Assembly: GCA_034189135.1 (NCBI GenBank)
Contig: JAXHVO010000129.1
Location: 1-64,000, forward strand
DNA length: 64,000 nucleotides
Direction of reading: 5' to 3'
Origin: Thermodesulfobacteriota bacterium
GTDB taxonomy: Bacteria; Desulfobacterota; Desulfobacteria; Desulfobacterales; JAUWMJ01
The translations under genes and the position numbers were made by a program. Positions within the stretch are counted from its first letter, which is position 1. Each line of letters starts with the position of its first letter. The notes beneath the pieces are model-generated. The model was not told the origin of the DNA. It saw only the letters and a program-made list of their open reading frames with translations, and did no database searches. Of the stretch, positions 36,481-46,743 are shown one piece after another.

Positions 36481-37345
36481 CGAAAAGTCATTCTTCCTGC
36501 AGGTATCTGACCAAAATAATTCGTTGATGTGGAAGCGAGTGCAATCTAATCAAATCATCCAATACACCAGGGAAAACGCTTTAGAATTTGAAGGAAAACC
36601 CCTGGTAAGCATTATCACAGCGGTGTTTAACGGTGAGAAGTTCCTGTCGCAAACCATCGAATCGATTCTCAACCAGACTTATAAGCATATTGAATTTATT
36701 ATTATCGATGGCGAGTCAACGGATGGCACAACTGATATTATACGTAACTATCAAGATCATATAACCTGCTGGATAAGTGAACCTGATGAAGGAGTTTACG
36801 ATGCCTGGAACAAGGGCGTCAACCTTGCGAAAGGCCAGTGGCTTGCGTTTGTCGGTGGTGATGACATCCTGAATCCTGATGCGGTTGAAAGCTATATCAA
36901 CTTTATCCTGAAGTCCGGAGCACCTGACCTGGAATATGTTTCTTCCAAAGCGGAATTGGTCGACGATCAGCTGAATTTCCAACGAATCATCGGAAAGCCG
37001 TGGAAATGGAAAAACTTCCTTAAATTTAATAATCTCGTGCATGTTGGTTCATTTCACCATCAGCGTTTGTTTCAAAAATATGGCCGCTATGATTGTGGCT
37101 ATCATATTGCGGGGGACTATGAGTTCTTAATGAGGCCCGGACAGCATCTGAACGCGGCCTTTATGGACATGGTAACCGTTAAAATGAGGTCTTCCGGTAT
37201 CAGTCAAAATAAAAATGCCCTATATGAAACCATGCAGGTTAAGATCCACACCGGTGGTCGTGATAAGATGCTAAGTTTCCTGGAATTCTGCTATAGCCTC
37301 CTGAAATTTAGGTTAAAACGGTTTGTTGACCGTGTAATTAACTGA
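36443..37345 (+). CDS. GT2-family glycosyltransferase
   Basis: The 300-residue protein has PLVSIITAVFNGEKFLSQTI, EFIIIDGESTDGTTDIIRNY, SEPDEGVYDAWNKG and FVGGDDILNPDA, the WcaA-like GT2 signature. GTG 36443 is the longest start, overlapping the GT4 gene; ATG 36527 (MWKRVQ) still keeps the whole domain and is plausible. Confidence 0.82.
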   Translation: MRGKPVESIHRYNEKSFFLQVSDQNNSLMWKRVQSNQIIQYTRENALEFEGKPLVSIITAVFNGEKFLSQTIESILNQTYKHIEFIIIDGESTDGTTDIIRNYQDHITCWISEPDEGVYDAWNKGVNLAKGQWLAFVGGDDILNPDAVESYINFILKSGAPDLEYVSSKAELVDDQLNFQRIIGKPWKWKNFLKFNNLVHVGSFHHQRLFQKYGRYDCGYHIAGDYEFLMRPGQHLNAAFMDMVTVKMRSSGISQNKNALYETMQVKIHTGGRDKMLSFLEFCYSLLKFRLKRFVDRVIN

Positions 37346-37355
37346 GACGATAAAA

Positions 37356-38279
37356 TTGGGAAAAAGAAAAAAGATCGCCTGTGTAACTGGTGCAGCTGGA
37401 ATGATTGGCGGCAAAATAGTTCAATGCTTACTGGATAAAGGATACATCGTTAGGGTTTTAAGCCGAAATAAAAAATGCCAGGACAACCGTGTGAAACATT
37501 TCAGGGGTGGGCTTGAAAATGAAAGCATACTGAGGGCATTCGTTATTGATGCTGATTTGTTGTTTCACTGTGCTGCCGAATTAGCAGATGAGAAAAAAAT
37601 GTGGGAAGTGAATGTCTCTGGAACAGAAAAATTAATAAATGCGGTAAAAAACTCTAGGATAAAATTTTTCTCTTATTTAAGCAGCGCAGGCGTTGTCGGC
37701 CTGACTAATGTTAAATCAGTAGATGAAGATACACCATGCAACCCATTAACAACTTACGAAAAAACCAAGTTGGAAGCCGAAAAAATCGTTGCTAAAGGCA
37801 TTGATGGATGTAAAACTGTAATCCTTCGACCCACCAATGTAATAGATGAAACCCGACCGGGAGCCCTTAGCCTTCCGATGAAACGATCATTAGGAAACTG
37901 GCTCAAGGTTTTTATTAAAGGGGGAGAATGTGCCCATATCATACATGCAGAAGATGTTGCTGAAGCTGCTACATTCTTTATTTCGCATCCATTCAAAACC
38001 CCTCGTTGTTTTTTTGTTTCCTGTGATCATGAACCATTGAATACCTTTGCTGGTCTCTGGTCTCTTTACGATGCAATTAAAAAGAAAAAACCTGTCCAAT
38101 CTGTTCAGCCGGTAAAACACCTGCCGATATTCATCCCTTTTACCCTGCGACGACTGTCTCGGGGACACAGTAATAAAGGAGATGTTCGATATTCCTCAAA
38201 AAAATTACTTGCTGAAGGATTTAAATTTAAGCTCGGTCTCGAGGGAGCAGTTAAGAGGGTAATCAACGCCGAATCTTAA
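37356..38279 (+). CDS. NAD-dependent epimerase/dehydratase (SDR)
   Basis: The 307-residue SDR has CVTGAAGMIGGKIVQCL, FHCAAELADEKKMWEVNVSG, YLSSAGVVG and TYEKTKLEAEKI (Tyr-x-x-x-Lys). TTG 37356 is the apparent start. It could be the 4-keto reductase that completes a GDP-6-deoxymannose derivative after Gmd, or act on another sugar of the locus. Confidence 0.7.
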   Translation: MGKRKKIACVTGAAGMIGGKIVQCLLDKGYIVRVLSRNKKCQDNRVKHFRGGLENESILRAFVIDADLLFHCAAELADEKKMWEVNVSGTEKLINAVKNSRIKFFSYLSSAGVVGLTNVKSVDEDTPCNPLTTYEKTKLEAEKIVAKGIDGCKTVILRPTNVIDETRPGALSLPMKRSLGNWLKVFIKGGECAHIIHAEDVAEAATFFISHPFKTPRCFFVSCDHEPLNTFAGLWSLYDAIKKKKPVQSVQPVKHLPIFIPFTLRRLSRGHSNKGDVRYSSKKLLAEGFKFKLGLEGAVKRVINAES

Positions 38280-38287
38280 ACCATGCG

Positions 38288-39442
38288 ATGCGAGTACTAA
38301 ATGTAAATATGTCACTTGATCCGGTAAGCGGAGGCGGAACTGCTGAAAGAACTTTTCAGATCAGTCGTTTCTTAGCAAAAGCCGGGCTTCAATGTGACGT
38401 GTTAACAATGAGCTTAAATTTATCTGATGAGCGTATCGAACAGTTAAAGAGTATAAAATTGATAGCTTTGGAATGCCTGGTAGAGCGATACTACATTCCT
38501 AAATTATCACAGCAAACCATTAAAGATGCGGTGGCCAATGCAGATATTATCCATTTAATGAACCATTGGACCATACTCAACGCACTGGTATATCGTTCAG
38601 TCAGAAAACAAAACAAACCATATGTCGTTTGCCCAGCCGGTGCGTTACCGTTGTTCGGTAGATCACAAAAATTTAAATACCTGTATAACAGGTTTATCGG
38701 CAATCATATTATATCCGATGCCAATGGTCATATTGCCATAGGCGTCAATGAAATCAGTCATTTTGAGAAATACGGCGTTGAACCGGAAAAAGTGTCACTC
38801 ATTCCAAATGGTATTGACCCCGAAGATTTCAAAACGAGTGATGTCGATCATTTCCGTCGAAAATTTGGACTAAATGACAGTCCGTTTATTTTATTTATCG
38901 GACGGTTAAATCCTATAAAGGGCCCGGACCTGCTTTTACATGCATTCGAAAAAACAAGCAAAGTATTTAACGATTGTCACCTGGTTTTTGCCGGGCCTGA
39001 CGGTGGAATGCTCAGTGAACTCAAAGAAAAATCTAAAAAAACGAAAATTAAAAATCGGGTTCATTTTACGGGATACTTGGGAGGAGAGGAGAAATCAAGT
39101 GCATATGGTGCGGCGAGTTTACTTGCTATTCCTTCCAGACAGGAGGCCATGTCCATTGTGGTGCTGGAAGCCGGTATTATGGGCGCGCCCGTATTGCTGA
39201 CGGATCAATGCGGCTTTGATGAGGTGGAACAAATAGGAGGAGGGAAGGTTGTAACTGCCACTGTTGAAGGACTACAACATGGCCTTGTCAAAATATTAAA
39301 AAATCCTGACAAATTAAAAACCATGGGCTCAAATCTTAAAAAACATGTAATGGATCATTATACCTGGGAAAAAATTATCAACAAATATATAGACCTGTAT
39401 AATCAAATACTTAGTAAAAAGGTCCTGTCCAATGGGAAATAG
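38288..39442 (+). CDS. GT4-family glycosyltransferase
   Basis: The 384-residue GT-B protein has SGGGTAERTFQISRFL, VSLIPNGIDPEDF, FILFIGRLNPIKGPDLLLHA and SRQEAMSIVVLEAGIMGAPVLL. It is the last gene before the convergent ATPase, with 19 bp between the two stops. No terminator hairpin is visible there. Confidence 0.85.
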   Translation: MRVLNVNMSLDPVSGGGTAERTFQISRFLAKAGLQCDVLTMSLNLSDERIEQLKSIKLIALECLVERYYIPKLSQQTIKDAVANADIIHLMNHWTILNALVYRSVRKQNKPYVVCPAGALPLFGRSQKFKYLYNRFIGNHIISDANGHIAIGVNEISHFEKYGVEPEKVSLIPNGIDPEDFKTSDVDHFRRKFGLNDSPFILFIGRLNPIKGPDLLLHAFEKTSKVFNDCHLVFAGPDGGMLSELKEKSKKTKIKNRVHFTGYLGGEEKSSAYGAASLLAIPSRQEAMSIVVLEAGIMGAPVLLTDQCGFDEVEQIGGGKVVTATVEGLQHGLVKILKNPDKLKTMGSNLKKHVMDHYTWEKIINKYIDLYNQILSKKVLSNGK

Positions 39443-39461
39443 ACAAACATTGTGGAGAAAG

Positions 39462-40730
39462 CTAAACCAAAAGATGTAATAATTTTTCCACACTGATCAC
39501 CCAGGTATTATGATCATACTTTTTTAATACCCCTCTTTTATCAACCAGCTGAATCCCAAGTGTGGTATAAGGGCGCAGCCACTTCATGCGATTTTTAAGG
39601 GTGCTGGAAAGTGAAGTTTCTTTTGATTTTACCTCAACAGCAAGAACCGGTATGTTGTCGCGGGTTACCAGGAAATCTATCTCCTTTTTATCGATTGTTC
39701 GAATATAATGAAGCCGGTAGTTGCCGTAACCCATGTCTGTCAGAGCGAAACAGGTTCGATGGAGATAAGAGGCAACCAGATTTTCCAATTTCGCTGCATC
39801 CGGCAAGACATAGTACCAGTTTTGAAAATACCATTTTTTTTCTTTTCTTAAAGCCCTTGCAACCTTTTTCGTCCACGGTGGAACCGGAAACAGAATGTAC
39901 AACCTGTTCAACTGTTCAAGCCAGCTTTTTACTGTTGTGTGTGCAACTTCGAGCTCTCTGGCAAGATTGGCCATGGAAAGCGGTGATGCAACCCTTGATG
40001 GCATCAAAAAAATGAGATTTTCCACCTTGTCAAGTTCAACAACTCGGCTGGTGTCTTTGAGGTCTTCCCTTACGATTAAACTGATATAATCCTGGTGCCA
40101 TTTTCGACAAAATCGATCGTTTTGTTTAAGAAAAGGTTCAGGGAAAGGACCATATTTTAAAAGAGATTCGAAGGCTTTTTCGGTTTCGCGGGAAAGTGGG
40201 GCGGAAACATGACTTTTAAAGAGCATTAATACTTTATCAATATTTTCTTCTTTTAAGAAGCAGGTTTCACAAATATCCTGAGTCACTTCACCTATGCTTA
40301 AAGGCATCATGTGGAAAAGGTTGTACCTTCCGACAAGCGAGTCTCCGGATTGTCGGAAAAGGTCAAGGCGAGCGCTACCTGTGATTAAGAATCTGAACTC
40401 TTCTCCAAAAATGTCATAGACTCCCTTAAGAATATCACGCCAGCGATTTCGCTTATGTATTTCATCAAAAACGATCCATGGGTCATTTATTCCCAGAGAT
40501 CTGGCAGGTGATTCAAAAAATCGGCTATCTGACAGATATGCCTGTCTGGTAGCAATGTCATCCCAATTGTAATAGAGTGAATTACAACGATTATTTTTCA
40601 ACCAGTGCTTTGCAAGCATGGTTTTACCCACCTGTCTTGGCCCGGCAAGAAAAACCATATGTCTTGAGGTTAAATTTTCATCAAACGCATAGCCTTCAAC
40701 CATTCTTGGTATATAAATATTTGATTCCAT
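39462..40730 (-). CDS. AAA_14/DUF4143 ATPase
   Basis: The 422-residue protein on the minus strand has Walker A (MVFLAGPRQVGKTMLAK), Walker B (DPWIVFDEIHK) and the sensor LITGSARLDLFRQSGDSLVGRY. A C-terminal DUF4143 region holds a PD-(D/E)XK-like EIDFLVTRDNIPVLAVEVKS. These are common accessory ATPases of unknown function, often moving between strains. It is the only gene of opposite strand in the glycan locus, which suggests insertion. Confidence 0.88.
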   Translation of the reverse strand: MESNIYIPRMVEGYAFDENLTSRHMVFLAGPRQVGKTMLAKHWLKNNRCNSLYYNWDDIATRQAYLSDSRFFESPARSLGINDPWIVFDEIHKRNRWRDILKGVYDIFGEEFRFLITGSARLDLFRQSGDSLVGRYNLFHMMPLSIGEVTQDICETCFLKEENIDKVLMLFKSHVSAPLSRETEKAFESLLKYGPFPEPFLKQNDRFCRKWHQDYISLIVREDLKDTSRVVELDKVENLIFLMPSRVASPLSMANLARELEVAHTTVKSWLEQLNRLYILFPVPPWTKKVARALRKEKKWYFQNWYYVLPDAAKLENLVASYLHRTCFALTDMGYGNYRLHYIRTIDKKEIDFLVTRDNIPVLAVEVKSKETSLSSTLKNRMKWLRPYTTLGIQLVDKRGVLKKYDHNTWVISVEKLLHLLV

Positions 40731-40836
40731 GTCGTCATATTATCGCGATAAAATGAGTGTGTCAAATCATAAAATCGAATTGATCTTTCTTTGTCCTTAA
40801 TTTTAACTACAGCCAATCGGGAGATACTCCTTAATT

Positions 40837-41877
40837 TTGAACTTTGTAAAAAGCTATCAAAATATCCGATTGTCGACATATATTCCTACCGGGCGTGTAT
40901 TGACAATGGATATTATTCGAGGAATTGCAATCATTTTCATGACTGTTTATCATCAAGGGCTTGTATATTCCTTGGATGGTAGGGCCAATCATGTGTCCTA
41001 TTTTTTGGGTTATCTGGCAGCCCCCTTTTTTCTGGCAGTATCCGGAGGTGCGTTGTGGTATCATGAGCGCCATTATCGATGGCCGATAAAAATGATTGTT
41101 CACGGAATCACATTATTCCTGTTTGCCTGGATGGTTGATGTTATCGCACATCAGCGTTTTAACATCGATTGGGATATTTTTCAACTGATCGGAATCGGAT
41201 ATGCGATCATTGGTGCATTCAATATTTTGGGAAATAACACTCGAAAATATTTTGCTTTAGCTATTTTAATCGGTTTGTGGGCAGTATTTCCCAATTTACG
41301 TCCGGATAAGGGAGTTTTTGCGATTTGGCCCTACGGTATGTTTTTTCTGGCAGGATATTTTTTTACGATATATGCGAAAAGTCGATTGAATTCGGCATAT
41401 TTAACAACTTTGCTCGTTTTTTGCATGATTTTATATGTTTCATACTGGATATATGTGGGATTGCTGCCCCATATTATCGCGTTAGAAGGAATATTTTTTG
41501 CCATATGTCTCTGTCTGCTTTTATGGTCTTTGGGTTTTGTGCTGGAATATAAAAAAGCGCTCAATCGTTCGTTTTTCTCGTTATTATTAAGATACGGGAC
41601 GTATCCGTTAACACTTTACTATTGCCAGCAAACAATTGCCCTTTTTTGCATCAAATATCAAATACATTTAAATTTATTCCCTTTAAAAACGATCAACTGG
41701 ATTTGCCAGGCGTCGTTATTATTAATAGTAATGCTTTTTATCACATATATTCTCGACCACTATAAATTCTTCAGTATTGAATGGTGGCTGAGAAAGATGG
41801 AAAATACTGTTTTAAATCGTTTGCCTAATCGTGAACCATCTTCTATCCTTGTAAAATCAGGAACAAACCACTCCTAA
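40837..41877 (+). CDS. HGSNAT/DUF1624-like membrane acyltransferase
   Basis: The 346-residue protein has about nine membrane segments and begins its domain with GRVLTMDIIRGIAIIFMTVYHQ, the pattern of heparan-alpha-glucosaminide acetyltransferase-like proteins (conserved D-x-x-RG). It may transfer an acyl group to the glycan across the membrane. TTG 40837 is taken as start because the motif begins near residue 19; ATG 40906 would cut into it. Confidence 0.7.
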   Translation: MNFVKSYQNIRLSTYIPTGRVLTMDIIRGIAIIFMTVYHQGLVYSLDGRANHVSYFLGYLAAPFFLAVSGGALWYHERHYRWPIKMIVHGITLFLFAWMVDVIAHQRFNIDWDIFQLIGIGYAIIGAFNILGNNTRKYFALAILIGLWAVFPNLRPDKGVFAIWPYGMFFLAGYFFTIYAKSRLNSAYLTTLLVFCMILYVSYWIYVGLLPHIIALEGIFFAICLCLLLWSLGFVLEYKKALNRSFFSLLLRYGTYPLTLYYCQQTIALFCIKYQIHLNLFPLKTINWICQASLLLIVMLFITYILDHYKFFSIEWWLRKMENTVLNRLPNREPSSILVKSGTNHS

Positions 41878-42014
41878 AAGAATTTGACAAAACAATTTTC
41901 ACCACAGAGCCACTGAGATCACAGAGTTTATTCTTGGTTTTGTTTTCCTGTGAAAAGCTTTAATGGACCAAATAAAAATTACCTGCTGTAAGTATATGGG
42001 TAGAAATAAGGATA

Positions 42015-44468
42015 ATGAAAAACAGCAATAAATCGATGAATTATTTATTTCCGATTTCATACATGTCAATCACACAGGCAATGACTGCCATGGTAATCGG
42101 GCTGGCTGTATTGGGAAAACCGGAAATGGCAGCAGAAATTTCGGTGGTTCATGGCGCCACCCTGGCCACTTTTTATGCATTTTCAGCCAATTTTCGTAAT
42201 ATGATCCTTTACGGTGAAGGTCAAATTTCAGTGCCGATTATTTTGTTTTCCAGAATCGTCATTTTAATTCCCTTGGCAATCATCGCATTTATTTTGTGTG
42301 TTTATCTGGCCGGAATTAATAGCGCTATTGCATCTGTTCTTATCATCAGGCGCTGTGTTGAATGGATAAACGAAGTACATCTATGTGAAACCGAAGTAAA
42401 AAAAGATGATCGCTTTGCATTGATGTTTTTAATTTTACAAAGCGTATTGCTCATAGCCGCATTGGGGCTGAGCTTAAAAAATGAAACCTACACGTTAGCA
42501 GGGCTGGCTCTATGGGCAGTTCTGCCTATTTTACCCAGCCTGCGCTTTGTCATATCAAAGAAAATTCCGCCGATTACAGAGTTCAAGAAATTATTACCCA
42601 TTTTGTTGCCGCATTTTGGTTCTACGGCAATTATCGGGTTTTCGTTCTATGTGTTTCGCCTCATCATTTTTTTGATTGCCGGCAAAACAGTTGCCGGGGA
42701 TCTGTTTGCTGCCATTGCGGTGGGGAGCTTTATGGGTTCCATTTTTGCCAATGTGGTTGGACCGAGTATTGCACTGCATGAAGTTCGAACCAATGATAAA
42801 TATTCACCGTTATATGTCAAAGCCGTACTTTACATGTTGCTGTTTTTGGGATTTGCCTTGGTGATCGCCGGCTTTACCCGCCTTTCTTTACTTGAAGCAA
42901 CCGGGAAAAATTATTTTTTTTGGATGACGGCCGGATTTTCTCTTGTTGGCGGGGTGATTATGGTAAAAGCCCAGACCATAAAGCTTGTGTTGCTTAAGTA
43001 TTATGAAGAGATGGATATATTCGGACCCGATATGCTCATCCACATTTTGCTTATTGCATCTGTTCCATGTTTGTACTTTGTCCGTGGAGTTGAGGCATTA
43101 TCCGTCCTGTACCTGTTGAATGCCGTTTTATCTTATATGTTCTATTTCAGTGCGAAACGTTATTTGAAAAAAAAGGATCAAACCAAACTGTTTGGTGTGT
43201 CAGATACAGTCATTCGATTTTGCATCGCTTTTTTCTTGTTTTTCCCGTTATTTTTTCAGTTATCCGGACGGATTTTTCACAGCCATCAACTGGTGCTGGA
43301 TTCCGGCGGCATAATTTTTCAACTACCATTACCCATTTCAATTATTGGCTGCTATTTCGGATTGCTGTTCATCGGGCGTTATAAAAAGGCGTATCTGTCC
43401 CTGACTGTTATTTTTTTACTATTTATTCTTATGGTTTTGACGTCGATTATTACCGCCGATCGCCAAATTGTTGATGAACGCTACAAACTGCTTTTGCTTT
43501 TTCAGTATATGCTGCCTGTTTTTGGGTTGGTTTTGGGGCAGTTGTTTGAAAATGGAATGCAGGAAAGAAAAACGATAGAAAAAGCATTTTTAGTAACAGT
43601 GATCTGTATTGTCCCTCTACAACTGCTTCTAACCAGGCTGGGCGGAATGAAACTGTTGACTCACAATATGCTTGTTTTTAGTATTTACCAGCATCATCAA
43701 TATGTTACACTCGCAATGATTTGTGGCTTTCTTATATCCTTATGGGCCCTGTGGGAAATTCATCATTACCGAAAGATCTTAATCTTTATGGCACCTCTGA
43801 TATGCGTATATTCGGTTGCCGGCTTTTCAATGCTGGCACTGTTTCTGGCTATTGCCGGGCTTTCGCTTTTTGCGGCCTACATGTTTTTAAATTATCGCAA
43901 TAAGACAATCGTAGTGGTCTGGGCATGTTCTTTAATTATCGCAGTAACATATTTTTCAAGCAGTTGGGGACCACACGGGTTTAAAAAATACAACTTTCTA
44001 AAGGAAACCAGAAGCAGGATATTATCTAAAAGCAAACCGATCCATTCGAATAAAATCATGCCGAGCGGTCTGCAAAGGCGTTTCGAGGATTGGAATTTAT
44101 ACGGAAAAGCTATCATAGCTAACGGTAGCAAATTTTTATGGGGTCATGCAAAACCTTTTGATCGAGCTGTCACGACGAGTGCGCATAATTATTACCTTGA
44201 CTTTTTGTATAATTTCGGAGCCGTTGCTTTACTGCCGATATTGTTTCTGATTGGATATTCAGTTCAGCTTGCTTGGAAACACCGCCAGACGATTATACGG
44301 TCAGAAAGGCTTTTAGGCTTATGTGTGGTTGTTTTTTTTATGCTACTGGTCGATAACAATTTTAAAGTTACGTTGAGGCAGCCTTATTCCGGGATTATGG
44401 TATTTTTTCTGTGGGGCGTGTTGCTTACCAGATTGCAGTGCTTGAAAAAAGCGACGCCAAGCAGATAA
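42015..44468 (+). CDS. fused flippase-like / O-antigen polymerase-like (Wzx-Wzy type) membrane protein
   Basis: The 817-residue polytopic protein has two parts. Residues 1 to about 390 look like a Wzx/MATE-type flippase, with about ten membrane segments. Residues about 395-817 are a Wzy/WaaL-like O-antigen polymerase or ligase with a large periplasmic loop and the conserved SAHNYYLDFLYNFGAVALLP motif. The second part is repeated as a separate frameshifted gene at 44517, so the Wzy boundary is visible from within the window. Natural fusion of translocase and polymerase is unusual. The flippase call is by topology only. Confidence 0.65.
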   Translation: MKNSNKSMNYLFPISYMSITQAMTAMVIGLAVLGKPEMAAEISVVHGATLATFYAFSANFRNMILYGEGQISVPIILFSRIVILIPLAIIAFILCVYLAGINSAIASVLIIRRCVEWINEVHLCETEVKKDDRFALMFLILQSVLLIAALGLSLKNETYTLAGLALWAVLPILPSLRFVISKKIPPITEFKKLLPILLPHFGSTAIIGFSFYVFRLIIFLIAGKTVAGDLFAAIAVGSFMGSIFANVVGPSIALHEVRTNDKYSPLYVKAVLYMLLFLGFALVIAGFTRLSLLEATGKNYFFWMTAGFSLVGGVIMVKAQTIKLVLLKYYEEMDIFGPDMLIHILLIASVPCLYFVRGVEALSVLYLLNAVLSYMFYFSAKRYLKKKDQTKLFGVSDTVIRFCIAFFLFFPLFFQLSGRIFHSHQLVLDSGGIIFQLPLPISIIGCYFGLLFIGRYKKAYLSLTVIFLLFILMVLTSIITADRQIVDERYKLLLLFQYMLPVFGLVLGQLFENGMQERKTIEKAFLVTVICIVPLQLLLTRLGGMKLLTHNMLVFSIYQHHQYVTLAMICGFLISLWALWEIHHYRKILIFMAPLICVYSVAGFSMLALFLAIAGLSLFAAYMFLNYRNKTIVVVWACSLIIAVTYFSSSWGPHGFKKYNFLKETRSRILSKSKPIHSNKIMPSGLQRRFEDWNLYGKAIIANGSKFLWGHAKPFDRAVTTSAHNYYLDFLYNFGAVALLPILFLIGYSVQLAWKHRQTIIRSERLLGLCVVVFFMLLVDNNFKVTLRQPYSGIMVFFLWGVLLTRLQCLKKATPSR

Positions 44469-44516
44469 ATTGATCAGCGATTCAAAAATTGAACGCTTAA
44501 ACTCCAGGAATTATAA

Positions 44517-45820
44517 ATGAGTACCTCTTTCTGCCACAACCTGGCAAAAAAATATATTGCCGTTACATCTTCCGGATTTTTAAAGTTTGGCATAGCATTT
44601 TTGCTTTTTTTCCCGATATTCTTTAATCTCTCAGGGCATATTTATCGCACCCGAAAGGCGCTTTTGGATTCCGGCGGTGATTTAATGATTTTGCCTCTGC
44701 CGATATCTATCATCGGCTGCTATCTTGGGATTCTGCTTTTAGGCCATTTTAAATCAGCCAAACAGTCGCTTTATCTAATAGCCTTAACTTTTGTTTTGAT
44801 AGTGTTTTCGGCCTTAATAAACAGCCAGGGCCATATATTTCATGAGCGACAAAAATTACTTCTAATGGTTCAGTATATGCTGCCTCTTTTTGCCATTGTT
44901 TTAGGACAGACCTTTGAGGCTAGTGGTAGCGGAAAGGATACATATATCAAGGCCATATTTTTAGTTTTAATTTTGATTGTTCCGATCCAGTTACTGTACA
45001 CGTGGTACATTGGTGGAAAATACTACACCACTCAGTTCCATTCTTTAGTATTTACCAGAGTCATCAGTACGTTGTTTTGATGATGGTAAATGGATATTTG
45101 TTAACATTTGTATGCTTGTGGGAGAATAGACATTATCGACGTTTATTTTATTTCTTATCTCCGCTTATCGGTATTTATACCGTTGCTTCTTTTTCATTAC
45201 TATCTATTTTTTTATTATTTGCAGGGCTTTTCATCATTACAATTCGGAAGTTTTTAAAAACAGGCGAAAAGTCATTATGGCTGTTGTACTTGGTTGTGGG
45301 TTTTGTCTCTATTTTTTATGTTTCCTATTGTACGGAGACATGGGCGTACCGTACAAAATTCAATTTGAATAAAAAATTGTCCCTTGCAAGGGGCGTCCAT
45401 GCGAGTGTACCTAAAAATTTCATCGATCGATACGGTGATTGGAAATTGTATAGCAGTAAGATTATCGAAAATTCGCATACGCTTCTATTCGGTCACGAAA
45501 GACCGCCCGAGAGGTCTGTCACCACCAGTGCGCATAATTATTATCTTGACTTTGTATATAACTTCGGTTTTTTGGCTCTGTTACCTTTATTGTTTCTCAT
45601 TGGTTATTCGTTGTACCTGGCATTCAAATTCAGAGATCATATCATTCACTCAGAGCGACTTTTGGGATTATGCATGATTGTTTTTTTCCTGGTACTGGTG
45701 GATAATAATTTTAAAGTGACGTTGCGCCAGCCTTACCCTGGAATTTTGACTTTTTTTCTGTGGGGGGTGTTGCTAAGCCGGCTGCTCAGCCTGGAAAAAG
45801 ATAAGGGTTATCAGAATTGA
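44517..45820 (+). pseudogene. frameshifted tandem paralogue of the Wzy-like half
   Basis: Two overlapping frames (44517-45080 and 45002-45820) together match residues about 380-817 of the preceding fusion. Shared blocks are PLPISIIGCY, MLPLFAIVLGQ, SIYQSHQYV and SAHNYYLDFVYNF. The frame must change near 45045, between HSLVF and SIYQSHQY. Comparison with CTTGTTTTTAGTATTTACC in copy 1 suggests a short deletion between TTTAGT repeats. It has its own AGGAAT ribosome site and ATG. It is likely non-functional unless the frame is corrected. Confidence 0.75.
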
Positions 45821-46605
45821 AAAATACAGTACCGATCATTTCAATATCGATTGTGAGCCACAACCAGGGATTGCTCATAGCAGAATTGCTGTCTGACCTG
45901 GAAAAACACTGCGCAAAACAAATCGAAGTTATTTTAACCATAAACACCAAGGAAAACTTACCATTTACCGAAAGTGATTTCAGCTTTCCAGTGTGTTTTA
46001 TTCAAAACAAAGAAAAAAAGGGATTTGGCACAAATCATAACCAGGCGTTTGAACATGCAAAAGGGAATTTTTTTTGTGTGCTGAATCCGGATATTCGTTT
46101 AAATACCAATCCGTTTCCTGCGCTTATCGGTTGTTTTGAAGATAAGACGGTTGGATTGACTGCCCCTCTGATTAAGGACGAAAATGGAAAAATTGCCGAA
46201 AACGCGCGCAAATTTCCCACCCTTTTTATCCTTTTTAAGAAGCTGTTACATCTAAAGAAAAAGTATGACTATTCCATCGGATCAGAAATTTTTTCACCGG
46301 ATTGGGTTGGAGGAATGTTCATGCTGTTTCCCTGCAAAGCTTTCCAGCAAATCGGCGGGTTTGATGAAAAGTATTTTCTTTATTATGAAGATGTTGATTT
46401 GTGTGCCCGCCTTACGTTTTATGGTTATAAAATAATCCATTACCCATTTGTCTCAGCGATTCATAAAGCGCGTTACGACAGTCATCACAATATTCGATAT
46501 CTAATATGGCATATTTTTAGCATTATACGATTTTTTACATCCAACGCATATTTAAAAACTGTTTTAAATAAATTCTGCATATGGAGAAATAAATCAGTTG
46601 GATAG
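45817..46605 (+). CDS. GT2-family glycosyltransferase (rhamnosyltransferase-like)
   Basis: The 262-residue protein has ISISIVSHNQGLLIAELLSDL, GFGTNHNQAFEHAKG, FCVLNPDIRL, DWVGGMFMLF and FDEKYFLYYEDVDLCARL, the pattern of WbbL-like rhamnosyltransferases. TTG 45817 overlaps the TGA of the preceding pseudogene (TTGA). The acceptor is unknown. A 138-bp gap without a gene follows. Confidence 0.8.
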   Translation: MKNTVPIISISIVSHNQGLLIAELLSDLEKHCAKQIEVILTINTKENLPFTESDFSFPVCFIQNKEKKGFGTNHNQAFEHAKGNFFCVLNPDIRLNTNPFPALIGCFEDKTVGLTAPLIKDENGKIAENARKFPTLFILFKKLLHLKKKYDYSIGSEIFSPDWVGGMFMLFPCKAFQQIGGFDEKYFLYYEDVDLCARLTFYGYKIIHYPFVSAIHKARYDSHHNIRYLIWHIFSIIRFFTSNAYLKTVLNKFCIWRNKSVG

Positions 46606-46743
46606 ACAAGAACTTTGCGAAACAGAAATTTTGCTTGAAATCTTCACTTTTTACTTTGTATCCTGTTTAAACATGAAAAAAATTTAACAGGGTAGAAAAA
46701 AATTGCCATTCTTAAAAGTTTCAGCTCGAAAGGTCGGTATGAA

